Source: a virus
Length of the DNA stretch: 21,244 nucleotides
Virus record (IMG/VR): IMGVR_UViG_3300008259_004012
Coordinates: 1-21,244 of that record
Direction: 5' to 3' (one strand)
Shown: positions 1 through 7,904 of the stretch, one piece after another
Position numbering within the stretch: position 1 is the first letter of the stretch
Layout: each line of letters opens with the position of its first letter
Notes under the pieces: model-generated
Told to the model about the DNA's origin: nothing
Seen by the model: only the letters and a program-made list of their open reading frames with translations
Database searches by the model: none
Program-made: the position numbers and the translations under genes

Positions 1-1
1 T

Positions 2-370
2 ATGGCATCATTAATTGGAACAACAGTAGCAGCAAACTACTTAAAAAATGTACGTGCAAACGGTTTAGGCCCACGCACAGTTATTGTTAAAGTATACGAT
101 AGCAATAGCGGAATTTCCGACGCAAACTTAAACACAATCATCAATTATCTAACAACAGCTCATGGTTCTGGAACACCTTCAACAGGTGACAGCGCATTTG
201 TTGTAGCTGGCTTTTCAGCAGCATCTGGTGCAGCTTTCGTAGCTGGTACAACAGACACAGTTTACCTAGCGTTACAAGGCACAGGTGACCTAACAGTTGG
301 TGACGCAGATTGCGGTATCAGCGGTGTTACAGTTTCTATCGAAGCAATTTTCGATCAAAACTATCAATAA
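2..370 (+). CDS. Small beta-rich protein, possible virion component
   Basis: A 122-residue protein starting at the ATG one base inside the window, so an earlier start outside the window cannot be excluded. I do not recognise the family. It is rich in Gly, Ala, Ser, Thr and Val, has no obvious transmembrane segment or signal peptide, and alternates small and beta-branched residues, as phage decoration or tail proteins often do. It is the last gene before a strong intrinsic terminator at 400-426, so it probably ends a transcription unit that begins outside the window. A structural role is inferred only from composition and position. Confidence 0.6.
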   Translation: MASLIGTTVAANYLKNVRANGLGPRTVIVKVYDSNSGISDANLNTIINYLTTAHGSGTPSTGDSAFVVAGFSAASGAAFVAGTTDTVYLALQGTGDLTVGDADCGISGVTVSIEAIFDQNYQ

Positions 371-399
371 TAGTTTAATTTCCTAGGGATGGGAAGACT

Positions 400-426
400 A
401 AGCCTACTTTTATAGTAGGCTTTTTT
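400..426 (+). terminator. Rho-independent terminator
   Basis: A perfect 9-bp inverted repeat (AAGCCTACT, 400-408, with AGTAGGCTT, 414-422) encloses a 5-nt loop and runs directly into a T tract ending at 426. It lies 30 bases after the stop codon of the first gene and just before a late-type promoter. It is the clearest intrinsic terminator in the window. Confidence 0.9.
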
Positions 427-432
427 ACGACT

Positions 433-441
433 GTTAAATAT
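433..441 (+). promoter_or_regulatory. Late-type promoter (TTAAATAT), predicted leaderless start
   Basis: GTTAAATAT resembles the T4 late promoter TATAAATA. If the last A of TAAATA (440) is at -6, as in T4, transcription starts at 446, which is exactly the ATG of the next gene. The bases before that ATG hold no usable Shine-Dalgarno; TAGG ends one base before it. Confidence 0.55.
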
Positions 442-445
442 AGGC

Positions 446-850
446 ATGGAATATAAGCTATACACAACAGTTGACATAACAAATACCGGACAGTATAGAC
501 ACGAGCCTGGCAAGGAAGCTGACCGTTGGAAGGAACAAAACTTTCAAACAGTATTGCAAACACTAGGCATGCGAGCAAATGTCAGCTTTAAAAAAAGTCC
601 TGTTCAAACGGAAATTAGTGGTCATATACTAGGATTTAAAACTAATAAAATTATACGTGTTTGGCAATTTGATTTTACTGCTGAACGAGAAAACTTCTTT
701 GAAAAAGACGGAGACCCAATTGGATATTTAATTGACGACTTTGATGGTGTTCCTTATATCAGTGGACTTGATGAAAGCATGGAACAAAATTATGATGTGT
801 TTGTTACAGATGGCCCATCACGCAACATAATTTTTTCAAAACGTGACTAA
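446..850 (+). CDS. Conserved T4-like phage protein of unknown function
   Basis: A 134-residue soluble, acidic protein. Its opening (MEYKLYTTVDIT, then RHEPGKE and RWKEQNFQTVLQTLG) and the later PYISGLDE and EQNYDVFVTDGP resemble a protein I recall as conserved in marine T4-like phages, with no established function. I see no catalytic motif or membrane segment. The start is fixed by the TAAATA promoter ending 5 bases upstream and by the lack of any other in-frame ATG nearby. No Shine-Dalgarno is present, so translation is probably leaderless. It sits between a terminator and the next TAAATA motif and looks monocistronic. Confidence 0.75.
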   Translation: MEYKLYTTVDITNTGQYRHEPGKEADRWKEQNFQTVLQTLGMRANVSFKKSPVQTEISGHILGFKTNKIIRVWQFDFTAERENFFEKDGDPIGYLIDDFDGVPYISGLDESMEQNYDVFVTDGPSRNIIFSKRD

Positions 851-853
851 ATA
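848..853 (+). promoter_or_regulatory. Candidate late-type promoter (CTAAATA)
   Basis: The motif overlaps the stop codon of the preceding gene and lies about 95 bases before the next ATG. It predicts a transcript start near 859 and a 5' leader of about 90 nt that includes the hairpin at 906-922. Confidence 0.4.
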
Positions 854-905
854 AAACATAGAAGGCACACTAATCAAATCAACAATTTAGGCTATTAATA
901 CTATA

Positions 906-922
906 CCAAACACCGTGTTTGG
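906..922 (+). repeat. Leader hairpin, CCAAACA/TGTTTGG
   Basis: A perfect 7-bp inverted repeat with a 3-nt loop lies 25 bases upstream of the start at 948 and just 5' of its Shine-Dalgarno (933-939). There is no T tract, so it is unlikely to be a terminator. It could protect the mRNA 5' end or bind a regulator. Confidence 0.45.
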
Positions 923-947
923 ACACATTAATTAGAGGATCGCCTAA

Positions 948-1349
948 ATGGCCACGAAAGAAGCAGTTGCACAACTAGCCACATTACCTGAGCGTGTAAG
1001 TGTACTAGAAACTAAAGTTGAAAATGTCGACGAAAAACTCGTTGATCTTAAAGTTGACGTTAGAGACATGCATGACTGTCTTGATCAAACTCGTGACAAA
1101 GTAATGGCTGAACTAGAAAAAATGCAAGATGAGTATCGTGCTAATAGTTCTAGATATTTTGAACATGCTGACAAACTACACGCAGAAGACGTTGCAACTC
1201 ATAGCAAACTAGGCTCTCGCATTGACGAATTAGAAAAAATCAAAAACAAATATACAATGTACGCTATGATTGCTCTAGCATTTGCAGCAGGTACAGGCTG
1301 GCTTAACGCTGTAAGTTTTCCGCACATTTTAAAGTTCCTAGGACTATAA
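948..1349 (+). CDS. Coiled-coil protein with C-terminal membrane anchor
   Basis: A 133-residue protein. Residues about 10-100 show heptad-like spacing of Leu and Val among many charged residues (RVSVLETKVENVDEKLVDLK and onward), predicting a coiled coil. Residues about 104-125 (YAMIALAFAAGTGWL region) form one hydrophobic segment near the C-terminus. This layout resembles XhlA-type phage membrane proteins, which act with holins, but similarity of layout does not prove function. The start has a good Shine-Dalgarno (TAGAGGA, 933-939). Alternatives are a virion or cell-envelope tether. Confidence 0.75.
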   Translation: MATKEAVAQLATLPERVSVLETKVENVDEKLVDLKVDVRDMHDCLDQTRDKVMAELEKMQDEYRANSSRYFEHADKLHAEDVATHSKLGSRIDELEKIKNKYTMYAMIALAFAAGTGWLNAVSFPHILKFLGL

Positions 1350-1354
1350 TTCTG

Positions 1355-1362
1355 TTAAATAC
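1355..1362 (+). promoter_or_regulatory. Late-type promoter (TTAAATAC), predicted leaderless start
   Basis: TTAAATAC ends four bases before the ATG at 1366. Placing the last A (1361) at -6 puts +1 at about 1367, within one base of the start codon. No Shine-Dalgarno is present. Confidence 0.55.
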
Positions 1363-1365
1363 AGA

Positions 1366-2067
1366 ATGAACTTCCAAGAACTTTCAGTCGACCCAATAAG
1401 TCATCACAAACAACTGAATCCCAAACTTTGGGAGGACAACAGACTCATACCCGAAATACGTCACAGGCTAATGATTATAGCCAAGCACTTTGCTGAATAT
1501 TTGAATGTAGAGAGATTAAACTTAAAAGACATTACCATTAGCGGATCAAATGCCAGTTACGGATATAGTGACAACAGCGATTTGGATCTACATTTAATTG
1601 CTGTGGTTAAAGATGCAGAACAAGCAGAACTATTTGATGCAAAGAAAAATGTCTACAATAACAAATACAATATTACAATCAAAGATATAGATGTAGAGTT
1701 GTATGTACAAGATGCTAAACAAAAGCATCACTCATCGGGCATTTATAGTGTACTAAACGATAAATGGATTAGCGAACCTAAAGGTGATGCTCCAAAAGCC
1801 ACACACAAAGAAGTTAAATCCAAAGCTCGTAACTATGCCAGCCGCATCAATCAAGCATTAAAGTCTGGAAATGTAGATACAGCCAAACAAACTATGGCTA
1901 GCATACGTAAACTACGTCAAGCAGGATTAGAACAGGGCGGAGAATACAGTGTTGAAAACCTAGCATTTAAGCTGCTTAGAGCTCGCGGACAAATTGACAA
2001 ATTGCGTAAATATATAGATAAATTAGAAAGTGCTAAACTTAGCATTGGAGAACAACATGAAAGTTAA
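1366..2067 (+). CDS. Nucleotidyltransferase-fold protein
   Basis: A 233-residue protein with the signature of the DNA-polymerase-beta-like nucleotidyltransferase fold: GSNASYGYSDNSDLDLHLI at about residues 60-78. This gives the GS motif followed by the D-x-D metal-binding pair. A third acidic residue probably comes from IDVELYVQD (about residues 108-116). The C-terminal third is helical and basic. Such proteins transfer nucleotides to RNA, protein or small molecules; the substrate here cannot be told. The ATG follows a TAAATA promoter with no Shine-Dalgarno. Its end overlaps the next gene by 11 bases. Toxin-antitoxin and tRNA-modifying roles are possible but unsupported. Confidence 0.75.
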   Translation: MNFQELSVDPISHHKQLNPKLWEDNRLIPEIRHRLMIIAKHFAEYLNVERLNLKDITISGSNASYGYSDNSDLDLHLIAVVKDAEQAELFDAKKNVYNNKYNITIKDIDVELYVQDAKQKHHSSGIYSVLNDKWISEPKGDAPKATHKEVKSKARNYASRINQALKSGNVDTAKQTMASIRKLRQAGLEQGGEYSVENLAFKLLRARGQIDKLRKYIDKLESAKLSIGEQHES

Positions 2068-2803
2068 ACAAGTAGTTGGAGAACATAAAAAAGGTTTCAA
2101 AGCTAAGAAATACGCTTCTAAGCCAAAATCATATATTGAGCCACACAAGCCAAAAGTACCTGCAACTGTAAACGAAGAAATGCCAGGACAGATGGTTGGC
2201 AAAATACAACAAGTTAAACCAGACGGCACGGTTGATATTCAAAAGCCAAGCGGAGATACAACAACTGTTCAAGCAACAGCACTACAGCCTGGAGACAACA
2301 ACAAGTTGACCATGCAAGTTCCTAAAATACAACCTGGAATGCAAGTAGATGCATCTAAAACAATTGAAGAAGACCCTGGCGTTCCATATTTTGTTGATGT
2401 GAGTTCCGGCAAACCAATGGCAAAAACTGGTGGTCGCGGCCTAACTGCAATCGTTCCTAGCAAACTTTGGACAGAACTTACACCAGAAGTTGAACTAAAA
2501 GCAACTGGAGATGGTAGGGGCAATGCAGGTCAAGGATTTAGAAAAGTAAAACTACAGTTTAGTGGAAAAACATTCTTTGGATTAGAAGGTGGCGACAAAA
2601 CTTTAGGTAGCAAGATTATTGTAAGTCCTTCAGATTACCAATTCTTATCAACTGTCAATGATGCAGTTAGCAGACCAACTGACAAACCTGGAACTATACA
2701 AACGTTACCTTATAAAAAAGGCACACAAACTGGAACACTTCACAATTTAGAAGAAGATACAGCTTTACTTAATAAGATGCTAACCATTGCAGGTATTAAA
2801 TGA
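2057..2803 (+). CDS. Conserved phage protein of unknown function
   Basis: A 248-residue protein. I choose the ATG at 2057 over an upstream in-frame codon because GGAG (2047-2050) lies at the correct spacing. The N-terminus is basic (KVKQVVGEHKKGFKAKKYA), a type of opening I recall in other proteins of marine T4-like phages. Next comes a repeated beta-type segment with DGTVDIQKPSGDTTTV, then a C-terminal domain without recognisable motifs. There is no membrane segment. It overlaps the nucleotidyltransferase gene by 11 bases and the next gene by 4 (ATGA), so the three are translationally linked. No function is assigned. Confidence 0.75.
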   Translation: MKVKQVVGEHKKGFKAKKYASKPKSYIEPHKPKVPATVNEEMPGQMVGKIQQVKPDGTVDIQKPSGDTTTVQATALQPGDNNKLTMQVPKIQPGMQVDASKTIEEDPGVPYFVDVSSGKPMAKTGGRGLTAIVPSKLWTELTPEVELKATGDGRGNAGQGFRKVKLQFSGKTFFGLEGGDKTLGSKIIVSPSDYQFLSTVNDAVSRPTDKPGTIQTLPYKKGTQTGTLHNLEEDTALLNKMLTIAGIK

Positions 2804-3057
2804 AAATAAGCGAATTGTTAACAGGATTTCAAGAAGCACACTCTCCTAAGAGTAAGTATGCCCTTATTGATGATTTCAAAATATGGACTACTTTGGAAGA
2901 AGCTGAAATACTTAAAAAGCTGTCCAAACCTGTTAAACTTAGAGCCCTTAGCGAACATGAACAATTCAAGATTCAGGCTATGATCCGCAAAAGTCTGGTA
3001 ACTAAGATAGGAATGGAAGATCCTACAGTAGTAGCCAATGAAAAAATCAAAACGTAA
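2800..3057 (+). CDS. Small conserved phage protein
   Basis: An 85-residue, mostly helical, charged protein starting in an ATGA overlap with the gene before it and overlapping the next gene by 20 bases. I do not recognise it. The tight coupling on both sides argues that it is real and made in step with its neighbours. Confidence 0.7.
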   Translation: MKISELLTGFQEAHSPKSKYALIDDFKIWTTLEEAEILKKLSKPVKLRALSEHEQFKIQAMIRKSLVTKIGMEDPTVVANEKIKT

Positions 3058-3493
3058 AATACCAACAATTCGTATCAAAGAACTAGCCAAAGAGTTAAGC
3101 TCTGAACTAGAACAAAAACTACCTTTGACAATACTTCCAGACGGTGGAATTGTTTACAAACAATATCTAGTCAAACAAACTAAGTCGGGTAATTGGGCTA
3201 TTTACAATTACAAAGATCGCAATTTGATAGAACAGTATTTTTTAAAGACTTGTGCTTTGATGGCAGCTAAGGCCTACAACAATGTGCAACTAGACAAGTT
3301 TCACGATATCAAACGTTTAGACAACTGTTATTGGGCTAATCACTGCGATACGCAAGTATTCAAACGCAATATTAGATTAACTAAAGATTTTAACAGGTAC
3401 TTAATTTTGTTAAATAAGTTAGAAGAAAGTGAATTAAAAGAAACACACTACAAGGACGAAATATCCAAGATGTTTAAGTGGAGTTTTGTATAA
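3038..3493 (+). CDS. Basic phage protein of unknown function
   Basis: A 151-residue protein, strongly basic at the N-terminus (MKKSKRKIPTIRIKELAKEL), with a beta-type region around YKQYLVKQTKSGNWAIYNYK and a helical C-terminal half. Two cysteines (NCYWANHCDT) and a nearby histidine are visible, but I see no full metal-binding motif. It starts inside the preceding gene and ends at a perfect TATAAATA late promoter at 3489-3496. I do not recognise the family; its basic character would suit nucleic-acid contact. Confidence 0.7.
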   Translation: MKKSKRKIPTIRIKELAKELSSELEQKLPLTILPDGGIVYKQYLVKQTKSGNWAIYNYKDRNLIEQYFLKTCALMAAKAYNNVQLDKFHDIKRLDNCYWANHCDTQVFKRNIRLTKDFNRYLILLNKLEESELKETHYKDEISKMFKWSFV

Positions 3494-3496
3494 ATA
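3489..3496 (+). promoter_or_regulatory. Consensus T4-type late promoter TATAAATA
   Basis: An exact match to the T4 late promoter overlaps the stop codon of the upstream gene. Predicted +1 is about 3502, leaving a 22-nt leader with AGGA (3513-3516) in front of the ATG at 3524. Confidence 0.75.
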
Positions 3497-3523
3497 CACG
3501 TATAAGAATTCTAGGACAGAATC

Positions 3524-4534
3524 ATGCAAATTAGAGAATTTCAAAAACCTATCACAGCTAAAGTACTTAATGAGAACTTGGCTAAGAAGTTTGGTTATAA
3601 AATCAACTTCGAACAGTTTACAGATGTGCAACTTGAAGATGCACGTAATAAACTACGCACACGTCTAAGTCAAATGGAGCTTTCAGAAGCTTTTGATTCT
3701 GTGCTAGAAAGCCCACAATATCAAAAAACACGTTTGATGCTTGATTGTATTAATCAAGAGATTCTAGAGCGTGATGAAACAGCAGATAAAGACTACGACG
3801 GTGACGGCGAAGTAGAATCTGGCAAGGACGAGTACATGGGTTCTCGCGATAAGGCCATTAAGAAAGCCAAGGCAAAAGAAGAAAAAACTGACGAAGGATA
3901 TATTGTTAATACAGTTCGTAGTCGTGCTAAAGAACTTTCAGTTCCAGAAACATGGATTAACAAGACTATTGCTCAAATTAATCTAGGCGAAGGTGTAGAT
4001 CGTGAAGAATTAAAGGCAGAACTATCATTACGTTATGATTTAAATGAAGCACAAGCCAGCTGGATTTTACTAGAAGGCGAAGAAGATAAAGCTGAAACTA
4101 TCATGGCTACTAAAGATATGGTTGATCGTATTACAGGTTGGCTAGAAGATGTAGCAGCAATGAAAGCAGAACAGTTACTAGAATTATTAGACTCTATAAG
4201 AGAAACACAAGGCAGTGACGTAGCCCAATCAGATCAAGAAGCAGTCAAACCTGCACTAGAAGCAATTTATACAGCTCTAGAAACATCACGTCAAGGCTTA
4301 TCAAATGCTCTTTCAATTGTTTCAGGCGGTGAAGTATCAACAATGGGCGCAACACCAGGCGCAGCAATGCCAGGCGCAGAAGCAGGCGGTGTACCTCCAA
4401 TGCCAGGCGCAGAAGGCGAGATGGGTGCAGAAGAGTTACCAACTCCTCCAGCACCAGAAGTAGGCAGAGAAAAACGTGAAAGCGTCGAGTACAGCCGACG
4501 ACTTGCACTATTACTTAACTCAAAAAAAAAGTAA
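3524..4534 (+). CDS. Structural-type phage protein with D-x-D-x-D-G loop
   Basis: A 336-residue protein. Residues about 88-105 contain DKDYDGDGEVESGKDEY, a D-x-D-G calcium-loop-like motif followed by SRDKAIKKAKAKEEK. Residues about 190-260 (MATKDMVDRITGWLEDVAAM onward) resemble a segment I recall from conserved cyanophage structural proteins. Residues about 265-315 are low-complexity Gly/Ala/Pro/Met/Glu, with the unit ATGCCAGGCGCAGAA occurring twice (4367 and 4399). The ORF ends at an A9 run and stop (tca aaa aaa aag taa). The -1 frame is open beyond it for more than 100 codons. It is driven by the consensus late promoter, so it is probably a virion or assembly protein. Confidence 0.8.
   Translation: MQIREFQKPITAKVLNENLAKKFGYKINFEQFTDVQLEDARNKLRTRLSQMELSEAFDSVLESPQYQKTRLMLDCINQEILERDETADKDYDGDGEVESGKDEYMGSRDKAIKKAKAKEEKTDEGYIVNTVRSRAKELSVPETWINKTIAQINLGEGVDREELKAELSLRYDLNEAQASWILLEGEEDKAETIMATKDMVDRITGWLEDVAAMKAEQLLELLDSIRETQGSDVAQSDQEAVKPALEAIYTALETSRQGLSNALSIVSGGEVSTMGATPGAAMPGAEAGGVPPMPGAEGEMGAEELPTPPAPEVGREKRESVEYSRRLALLLNSKKK
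4522..4530 (+). promoter_or_regulatory. A9 run with A-AAA-AAG slippery heptamer
   Basis: The run lies within TCA9GTAA. In the zero frame the last codons read AAA AAG TAA, which matches the A-AAA-AAG heptamer known from bacterial -1 frameshifting, for example E. coli dnaX. A -1 slip, or an RNA with ten A, joins the upstream protein to the next frame. No clear upstream Shine-Dalgarno stimulator or strong downstream hairpin is visible. Ten A in the true genome would be an equally simple explanation. Confidence 0.5.
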
Positions 4535-4857
4535 TTGAAACTATTGATCCCTTAGTTAGAACTTTGTTCACAGCTCAGGGCGCAGGCGACAACTTAAAAA
4601 CAACCGCACCACTAACATGGGGTGCCCTTCAACAGATGGGCATCCCAATTTCTTATGATGCCTTTGCTCAAAGATGGCAAGAAGAAGAACAACTACCACC
4701 AGAGCAACAAGTACTACACAATCTAGTGTTTAAATTTGATGGGAACGGAGTCACTGTCAAAACACAAGATAAACAAGAAAAACCTGAAGTTGGTGGCAAA
4801 GAAGACAGTGGTGTAGTTAGTCAAATGGCTAAACGTGCCACTAAATTAGGCAAATAA
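4531..4857 (+). CDS. Conserved phage protein lacking its own start; -1 extension or 5'-damaged gene
   Basis: The frame is open from 4519 to the TAA at 4855-4857, and coding-like sequence begins right at the A9 run (VIETIDPLVRTLFTAQGAGD). The only candidate start is TTG at 4564, which has no Shine-Dalgarno and would cut off the IDPLVRTL segment. The product is about 108 residues, helical first, then HNLVFKFDGNGVTV, then a charged C-terminus ending AKRATKLGK. I recall similar free-standing small proteins in T4-like marine phages beginning with an IDPLV-like segment, so a lost ATG is possible. Either the gene is made by frameshifting from the upstream gene, or a base or start codon is missing here. 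Confidence 0.6.
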   Translation, partial: VIETIDPLVRTLFTAQGAGDNLKTTAPLTWGALQQMGIPISYDAFAQRWQEEEQLPPEQQVLHNLVFKFDGNGVTVKTQDKQEKPEVGGKEDSGVVSQMAKRATKLGK

Positions 4858-4860
4858 TTC

Positions 4861-4889
4861 TTGCTCTTTGGAACGATTGACTATATAAT
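4861..4889 (+). promoter_or_regulatory. Sigma70-type promoter TTGCTC-17-TATAAT, predicted leaderless start
   Basis: TTGCTC (4861-4866) and a perfect TATAAT (4884-4889) are 17 bases apart. The ATG of the exonuclease gene at 4896 begins 7 bases after the -10 box, exactly where transcription should begin. There is no Shine-Dalgarno between them. Confidence 0.65.
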
Positions 4890-4895
4890 CGTACC

Positions 4896-5582
4896 ATGAC
4901 TCTACTAATATCTAAATATACCTACACCAAACTTTCAAGAGATGAGTCGACAGGTAAGCGATTGTATGCTACACCTGACGGCTCAAAAGTTCCTAGCGTT
5001 ACTACCATCCTTGATAAAACAAAACCAGCAGAAGCAAAAGCCGCATTAGCCAACTGGAAAAAAGCAGTAGGTGAAAAGAAAGCTCAAGAAATTGTTACCG
5101 AAGCTGCTGGTCGAGGTACTAGAATGCACAAGTATCTTGAAGACTATGTCAAAGGAGAACCGCTTCGTGAATCAGTATCTAATCCATACGCACAACAAAG
5201 TTTGGACATGGCAAGGATTGTTATAGATAAAGGTTTTTCAAAAATTAGTGAAGTATGGGGTAGCGAAGTACCTTTGTACTTTCCAGGACTTTATGCGGGA
5301 ACTACCGACTGTTGTGGAGTACATGATGGCGACGAAAGTATCCTAGATTTCAAGCAAACTAACAAACCTAAAAAATTAGAGTGGATTGGCGATTATTTCC
5401 TACAACTTACAGCCTATGCTCTAGCACATAACGAAGTACACGGAACTAACATCCGCAAAGGTGTTATTTTAATGTGTAGTAAAGACTACGAATATCAAGA
5501 ATTTATACTAGAACCTAAAGACTTTGACTACTGGACTGAAGAGTGGTGTAAACGGGTCGAACAGTACTACAAACAAAACTGA
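4896..5582 (+). CDS. PD-(D/E)XK family exonuclease, RecB/MGME1-like
   Basis: A 228-residue nuclease. The core motif is visible: GTTDCCGV (Asp after GTT), then SILDFKQTNKPK (D-x-K within DFKQ). These are motifs II and III of PD-(D/E)XK exonucleases. Upstream, RGTRMHKYLEDYVKG matches the helix with the conserved Gly-x-x-x-His of RecB/Cas4-like enzymes, and downstream QLTAYALAHN matches motif QxxxY. Family members degrade or process DNA ends in recombination, repair or recycling of host DNA. No helicase domain is fused. It has its own sigma70-type promoter, suggesting early expression, and is followed by the late promoter of the tail fibre. Confidence 0.85.
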   Translation: MTLLISKYTYTKLSRDESTGKRLYATPDGSKVPSVTTILDKTKPAEAKAALANWKKAVGEKKAQEIVTEAAGRGTRMHKYLEDYVKGEPLRESVSNPYAQQSLDMARIVIDKGFSKISEVWGSEVPLYFPGLYAGTTDCCGVHDGDESILDFKQTNKPKKLEWIGDYFLQLTAYALAHNEVHGTNIRKGVILMCSKDYEYQEFILEPKDFDYWTEEWCKRVEQYYKQN

Positions 5583-5588
5583 TAAATA
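5581..5588 (+). promoter_or_regulatory. Late-type promoter GATAAATA
   Basis: GATAAATA overlaps the exonuclease stop codon. Predicted +1 is near 5594. ATATCC (5586-5591) and GGATAT (5600-5605) could pair and partly cover the Shine-Dalgarno AGAGGA (5597-5602), though transcripts starting at 5594 would lack the left arm. Confidence 0.6.
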
Positions 5589-5609
5589 TCCTATATAGAG
5601 GATATTACT

Positions 5610-7823
5610 ATGGCAGTTGTGCAAATCAGCCGTATTCAAATACGTCGTGGAAAATCATTAGCAGGAACAGGGCTTCCTCAGTTAGCTTCGGGAGAGCTAG
5701 CATGGTCGCTTGATACCCAAGAATTATACATTGGTAACGGCTCTGTTGCAGAAGGTAGTCCTGCTGTAGGTAATACTAAGATCTTAACAGAACGAGACTT
5801 AACTGTCCAAGGTAACTTACTTAATTTAATCCAACACATTTATAAATCAAATGATCCTGCTATACAAACAGGACCAACAAGTAATGATCCGGTTTCAAGA
5901 CAAACACAAGATCGACTAGATGATCGTGTATCTGCTGCAGATTTTGGTACAGTTGCAGACGGAGCTGCAGACGATACAGAAGCACTTCAACGAGCTATTG
6001 ATCAGTTGTTTTTAAATCCAACTACAGCAGCTTCTTCAAACACAGTAGATGGAACTAAAGCTCGAGTAATTTTAGAACTAGCTCCTGGAATTTACAAAAC
6101 AACAGATACGTTGTATATTCCAAGTTACGCTACAATTATTGGATCCGGTGTGAACAAAACTATTATCAGTTACCAAGGAACAGGAACTGCTATACAATTT
6201 ATCAACGATGATTCTACAATAGGTAATCCAAGCAGCATTGGAAATACTCTTGGTAACACTCAACCAAGATTCATAACTATGAAAGACATGTCAATTACAA
6301 CTGCAACAGATGATCAAATTTGTTTACAGTTAGATGCAGTGCGTGATAGTCTATTTGAAAATATTGCAGTAACAGGCAGTTGGGAAGAAGTCTACAACGA
6401 AGATAGCCGAGGCATCACTCTTAATGCAGTCTCTGCTCTTGTAACTTGTGAAAATAACATTTTCAGAAATATTGCAGTTTCTGGATTTAGTTATGGTGTT
6501 TGGGCAAAACAAGATATTTTAAACAACATATTTGAATATTGTTATTTTTATGATTTAAGACAAGGTGTTTATCTAGGAAAAGACGCAGACGGAACAACAT
6601 TTGGCGAACAATATGGTCCACGAGAAACTTTTTTTGCCTCATGTAAATTTGAAGACATTAAACGTCAAGGACTTGTTGTAGAAAGAGGAACAGGAAATTC
6701 AACCACAGATTGTAAATTTACAAATGTTGGAAATAATGGCGCTGGCGTGTATTTTCCAGAGTACCCTCAAATTTACTTTGGATCTGTTGGTAACTCAAGC
6801 AGTAATGACCAATCAGATAGACAAGAATTTTTAGTAACAAAAGCCTATACAGTTGATATTGAATTAAGCCATCCTATTACAGCAAACAAAGGAAGTTTAG
6901 TAAAACAAAATGTTACAAACATCCAAGGAACTTTAAAAGAAGACTATGACAGTGCAACTAGTATTACTGTTGTTACTCAATACGTAACACCGTTTAATAC
7001 CACTAATAGCATTATAGTCAGCAACATTTATAATCCAGGTGATATAACTCAAATAACAATTTTAAGTTCAAGTACTGTAACAAATGCTTTTGAAACAGAT
7101 CCTTCTACTAATACAAGTAAACTTATTGTTGGCGCTGCTATTACATTTAATGGTATATTTGGAGGAGTTGTACAAGGAACTACATATTATGTTAAAGAAG
7201 TAGTTGACTCAACACATTTTAAAATTGTAAATAATTATTTAGATGCATTTGATCCGTTAGTAAATCCAAGACCATTGAGTACTTCAGCAGGATTAACTGG
7301 TAAAGTAGGTAACTATAAACCAACAGTTACTCCAACAACAGTTGGCTCGTTGACTATGGTTCCATATGTTCCTGAAATAACAGGTAATGTTTCATATCTA
7401 TCATATGGAACTAAGAAACTTATAGTAGGATATATGCCAAGTTGGTCATTAGTTTCTGTTCTTCCAGTACCAACAGGAATAAATGGTGCTCCTTTAAATT
7501 CTATTAGTTACGAGATTGATTACAAGTATAAAAGTCTTGCTAATAATTTTACAAGAACAGGAAAACTTTTAATTGTAGTAGACATTGATGAAAGTCTAGC
7601 GACCAATACCACACAAGCAGATTTTGCAGATGATTATAGTGTAATTGGGTTATCTCAAGACGATGCTTTAAAATTAGAATTTTCTGCTGTTGTGTTGAAT
7701 CAATATGGTGAAGTATTGTCTGGACTTTCCGACATACCATCTAGCATTGCTTTAAGATACAGACAATCACTTTTGAACGAATCACTAAGTGAACTAACTT
7801 ATTCGTATAAAGTTGCTCACTAA
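5610..7823 (+). CDS. Tail fibre or tailspike with beta-helix domain
   Basis: A 737-residue protein. Residues 1-65 (VQISRIQIRRGKS, then LPQLASGELAWSLDTQELYI) match the short N-terminal trimerising repeat seen in phage tropism and tail-fibre proteins. Residues about 107-130 (AADFGTVADGAADDTEALQRA) are the typical entry to a pectate-lyase-3-type right-handed beta-helix. Residues about 130-400 carry the short repeating beta rungs (SYATIIGSGVNKTI, ENIAVTGS, NNIFRNIAVSGFSYG). The C-terminal 330 residues are beta-rich without recognised motifs and are probably the receptor-facing part. It is likely to bind, and possibly cleave, cell-surface glycans. The start is supported by AGAGGA at 5597-5602. Confidence 0.85.
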   Translation: MAVVQISRIQIRRGKSLAGTGLPQLASGELAWSLDTQELYIGNGSVAEGSPAVGNTKILTERDLTVQGNLLNLIQHIYKSNDPAIQTGPTSNDPVSRQTQDRLDDRVSAADFGTVADGAADDTEALQRAIDQLFLNPTTAASSNTVDGTKARVILELAPGIYKTTDTLYIPSYATIIGSGVNKTIISYQGTGTAIQFINDDSTIGNPSSIGNTLGNTQPRFITMKDMSITTATDDQICLQLDAVRDSLFENIAVTGSWEEVYNEDSRGITLNAVSALVTCENNIFRNIAVSGFSYGVWAKQDILNNIFEYCYFYDLRQGVYLGKDADGTTFGEQYGPRETFFASCKFEDIKRQGLVVERGTGNSTTDCKFTNVGNNGAGVYFPEYPQIYFGSVGNSSSNDQSDRQEFLVTKAYTVDIELSHPITANKGSLVKQNVTNIQGTLKEDYDSATSITVVTQYVTPFNTTNSIIVSNIYNPGDITQITILSSSTVTNAFETDPSTNTSKLIVGAAITFNGIFGGVVQGTTYYVKEVVDSTHFKIVNNYLDAFDPLVNPRPLSTSAGLTGKVGNYKPTVTPTTVGSLTMVPYVPEITGNVSYLSYGTKKLIVGYMPSWSLVSVLPVPTGINGAPLNSISYEIDYKYKSLANNFTRTGKLLIVVDIDESLATNTTQADFADDYSVIGLSQDDALKLEFSAVVLNQYGEVLSGLSDIPSSIALRYRQSLLNESLSELTYSYKVAH

Positions 7824-7850
7824 TTTGGTTACCATAGAAGCCAAACATTG

Positions 7851-7879
7851 TTGACCTTTAAAATAAATGCGTATATAAT
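7851..7879 (+). promoter_or_regulatory. Sigma70-type promoter TTGACC-17-TATAAT for the nrd module
   Basis: TTGACC (7851-7856) and a perfect TATAAT (7874-7879) are 17 bases apart, with predicted +1 near 7886. This gives a leader of about 160 nt before nrdA. The preceding tail-fibre gene has no strong terminator; a weak TTTGG/CCAAA pairing just after its stop lacks a T tract. Confidence 0.8.
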
Positions 7880-7904
7880 TTACTACGCTGGTATGATAAG
7901 GTTA

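Noticed and set aside
375-578. Minus-strand open frame over the first terminator and next gene
   Set aside because: It runs through a perfect terminator hairpin, has no Shine-Dalgarno and is Cys/Leu-rich in the way antisense frames are. All other minus-strand frames in the window look the same.
7826-7850. Terminator after the tail-fibre gene
   Set aside because: TTTGG can pair with CCAAA, but the loop is long, the stem is weak and no T tract follows.
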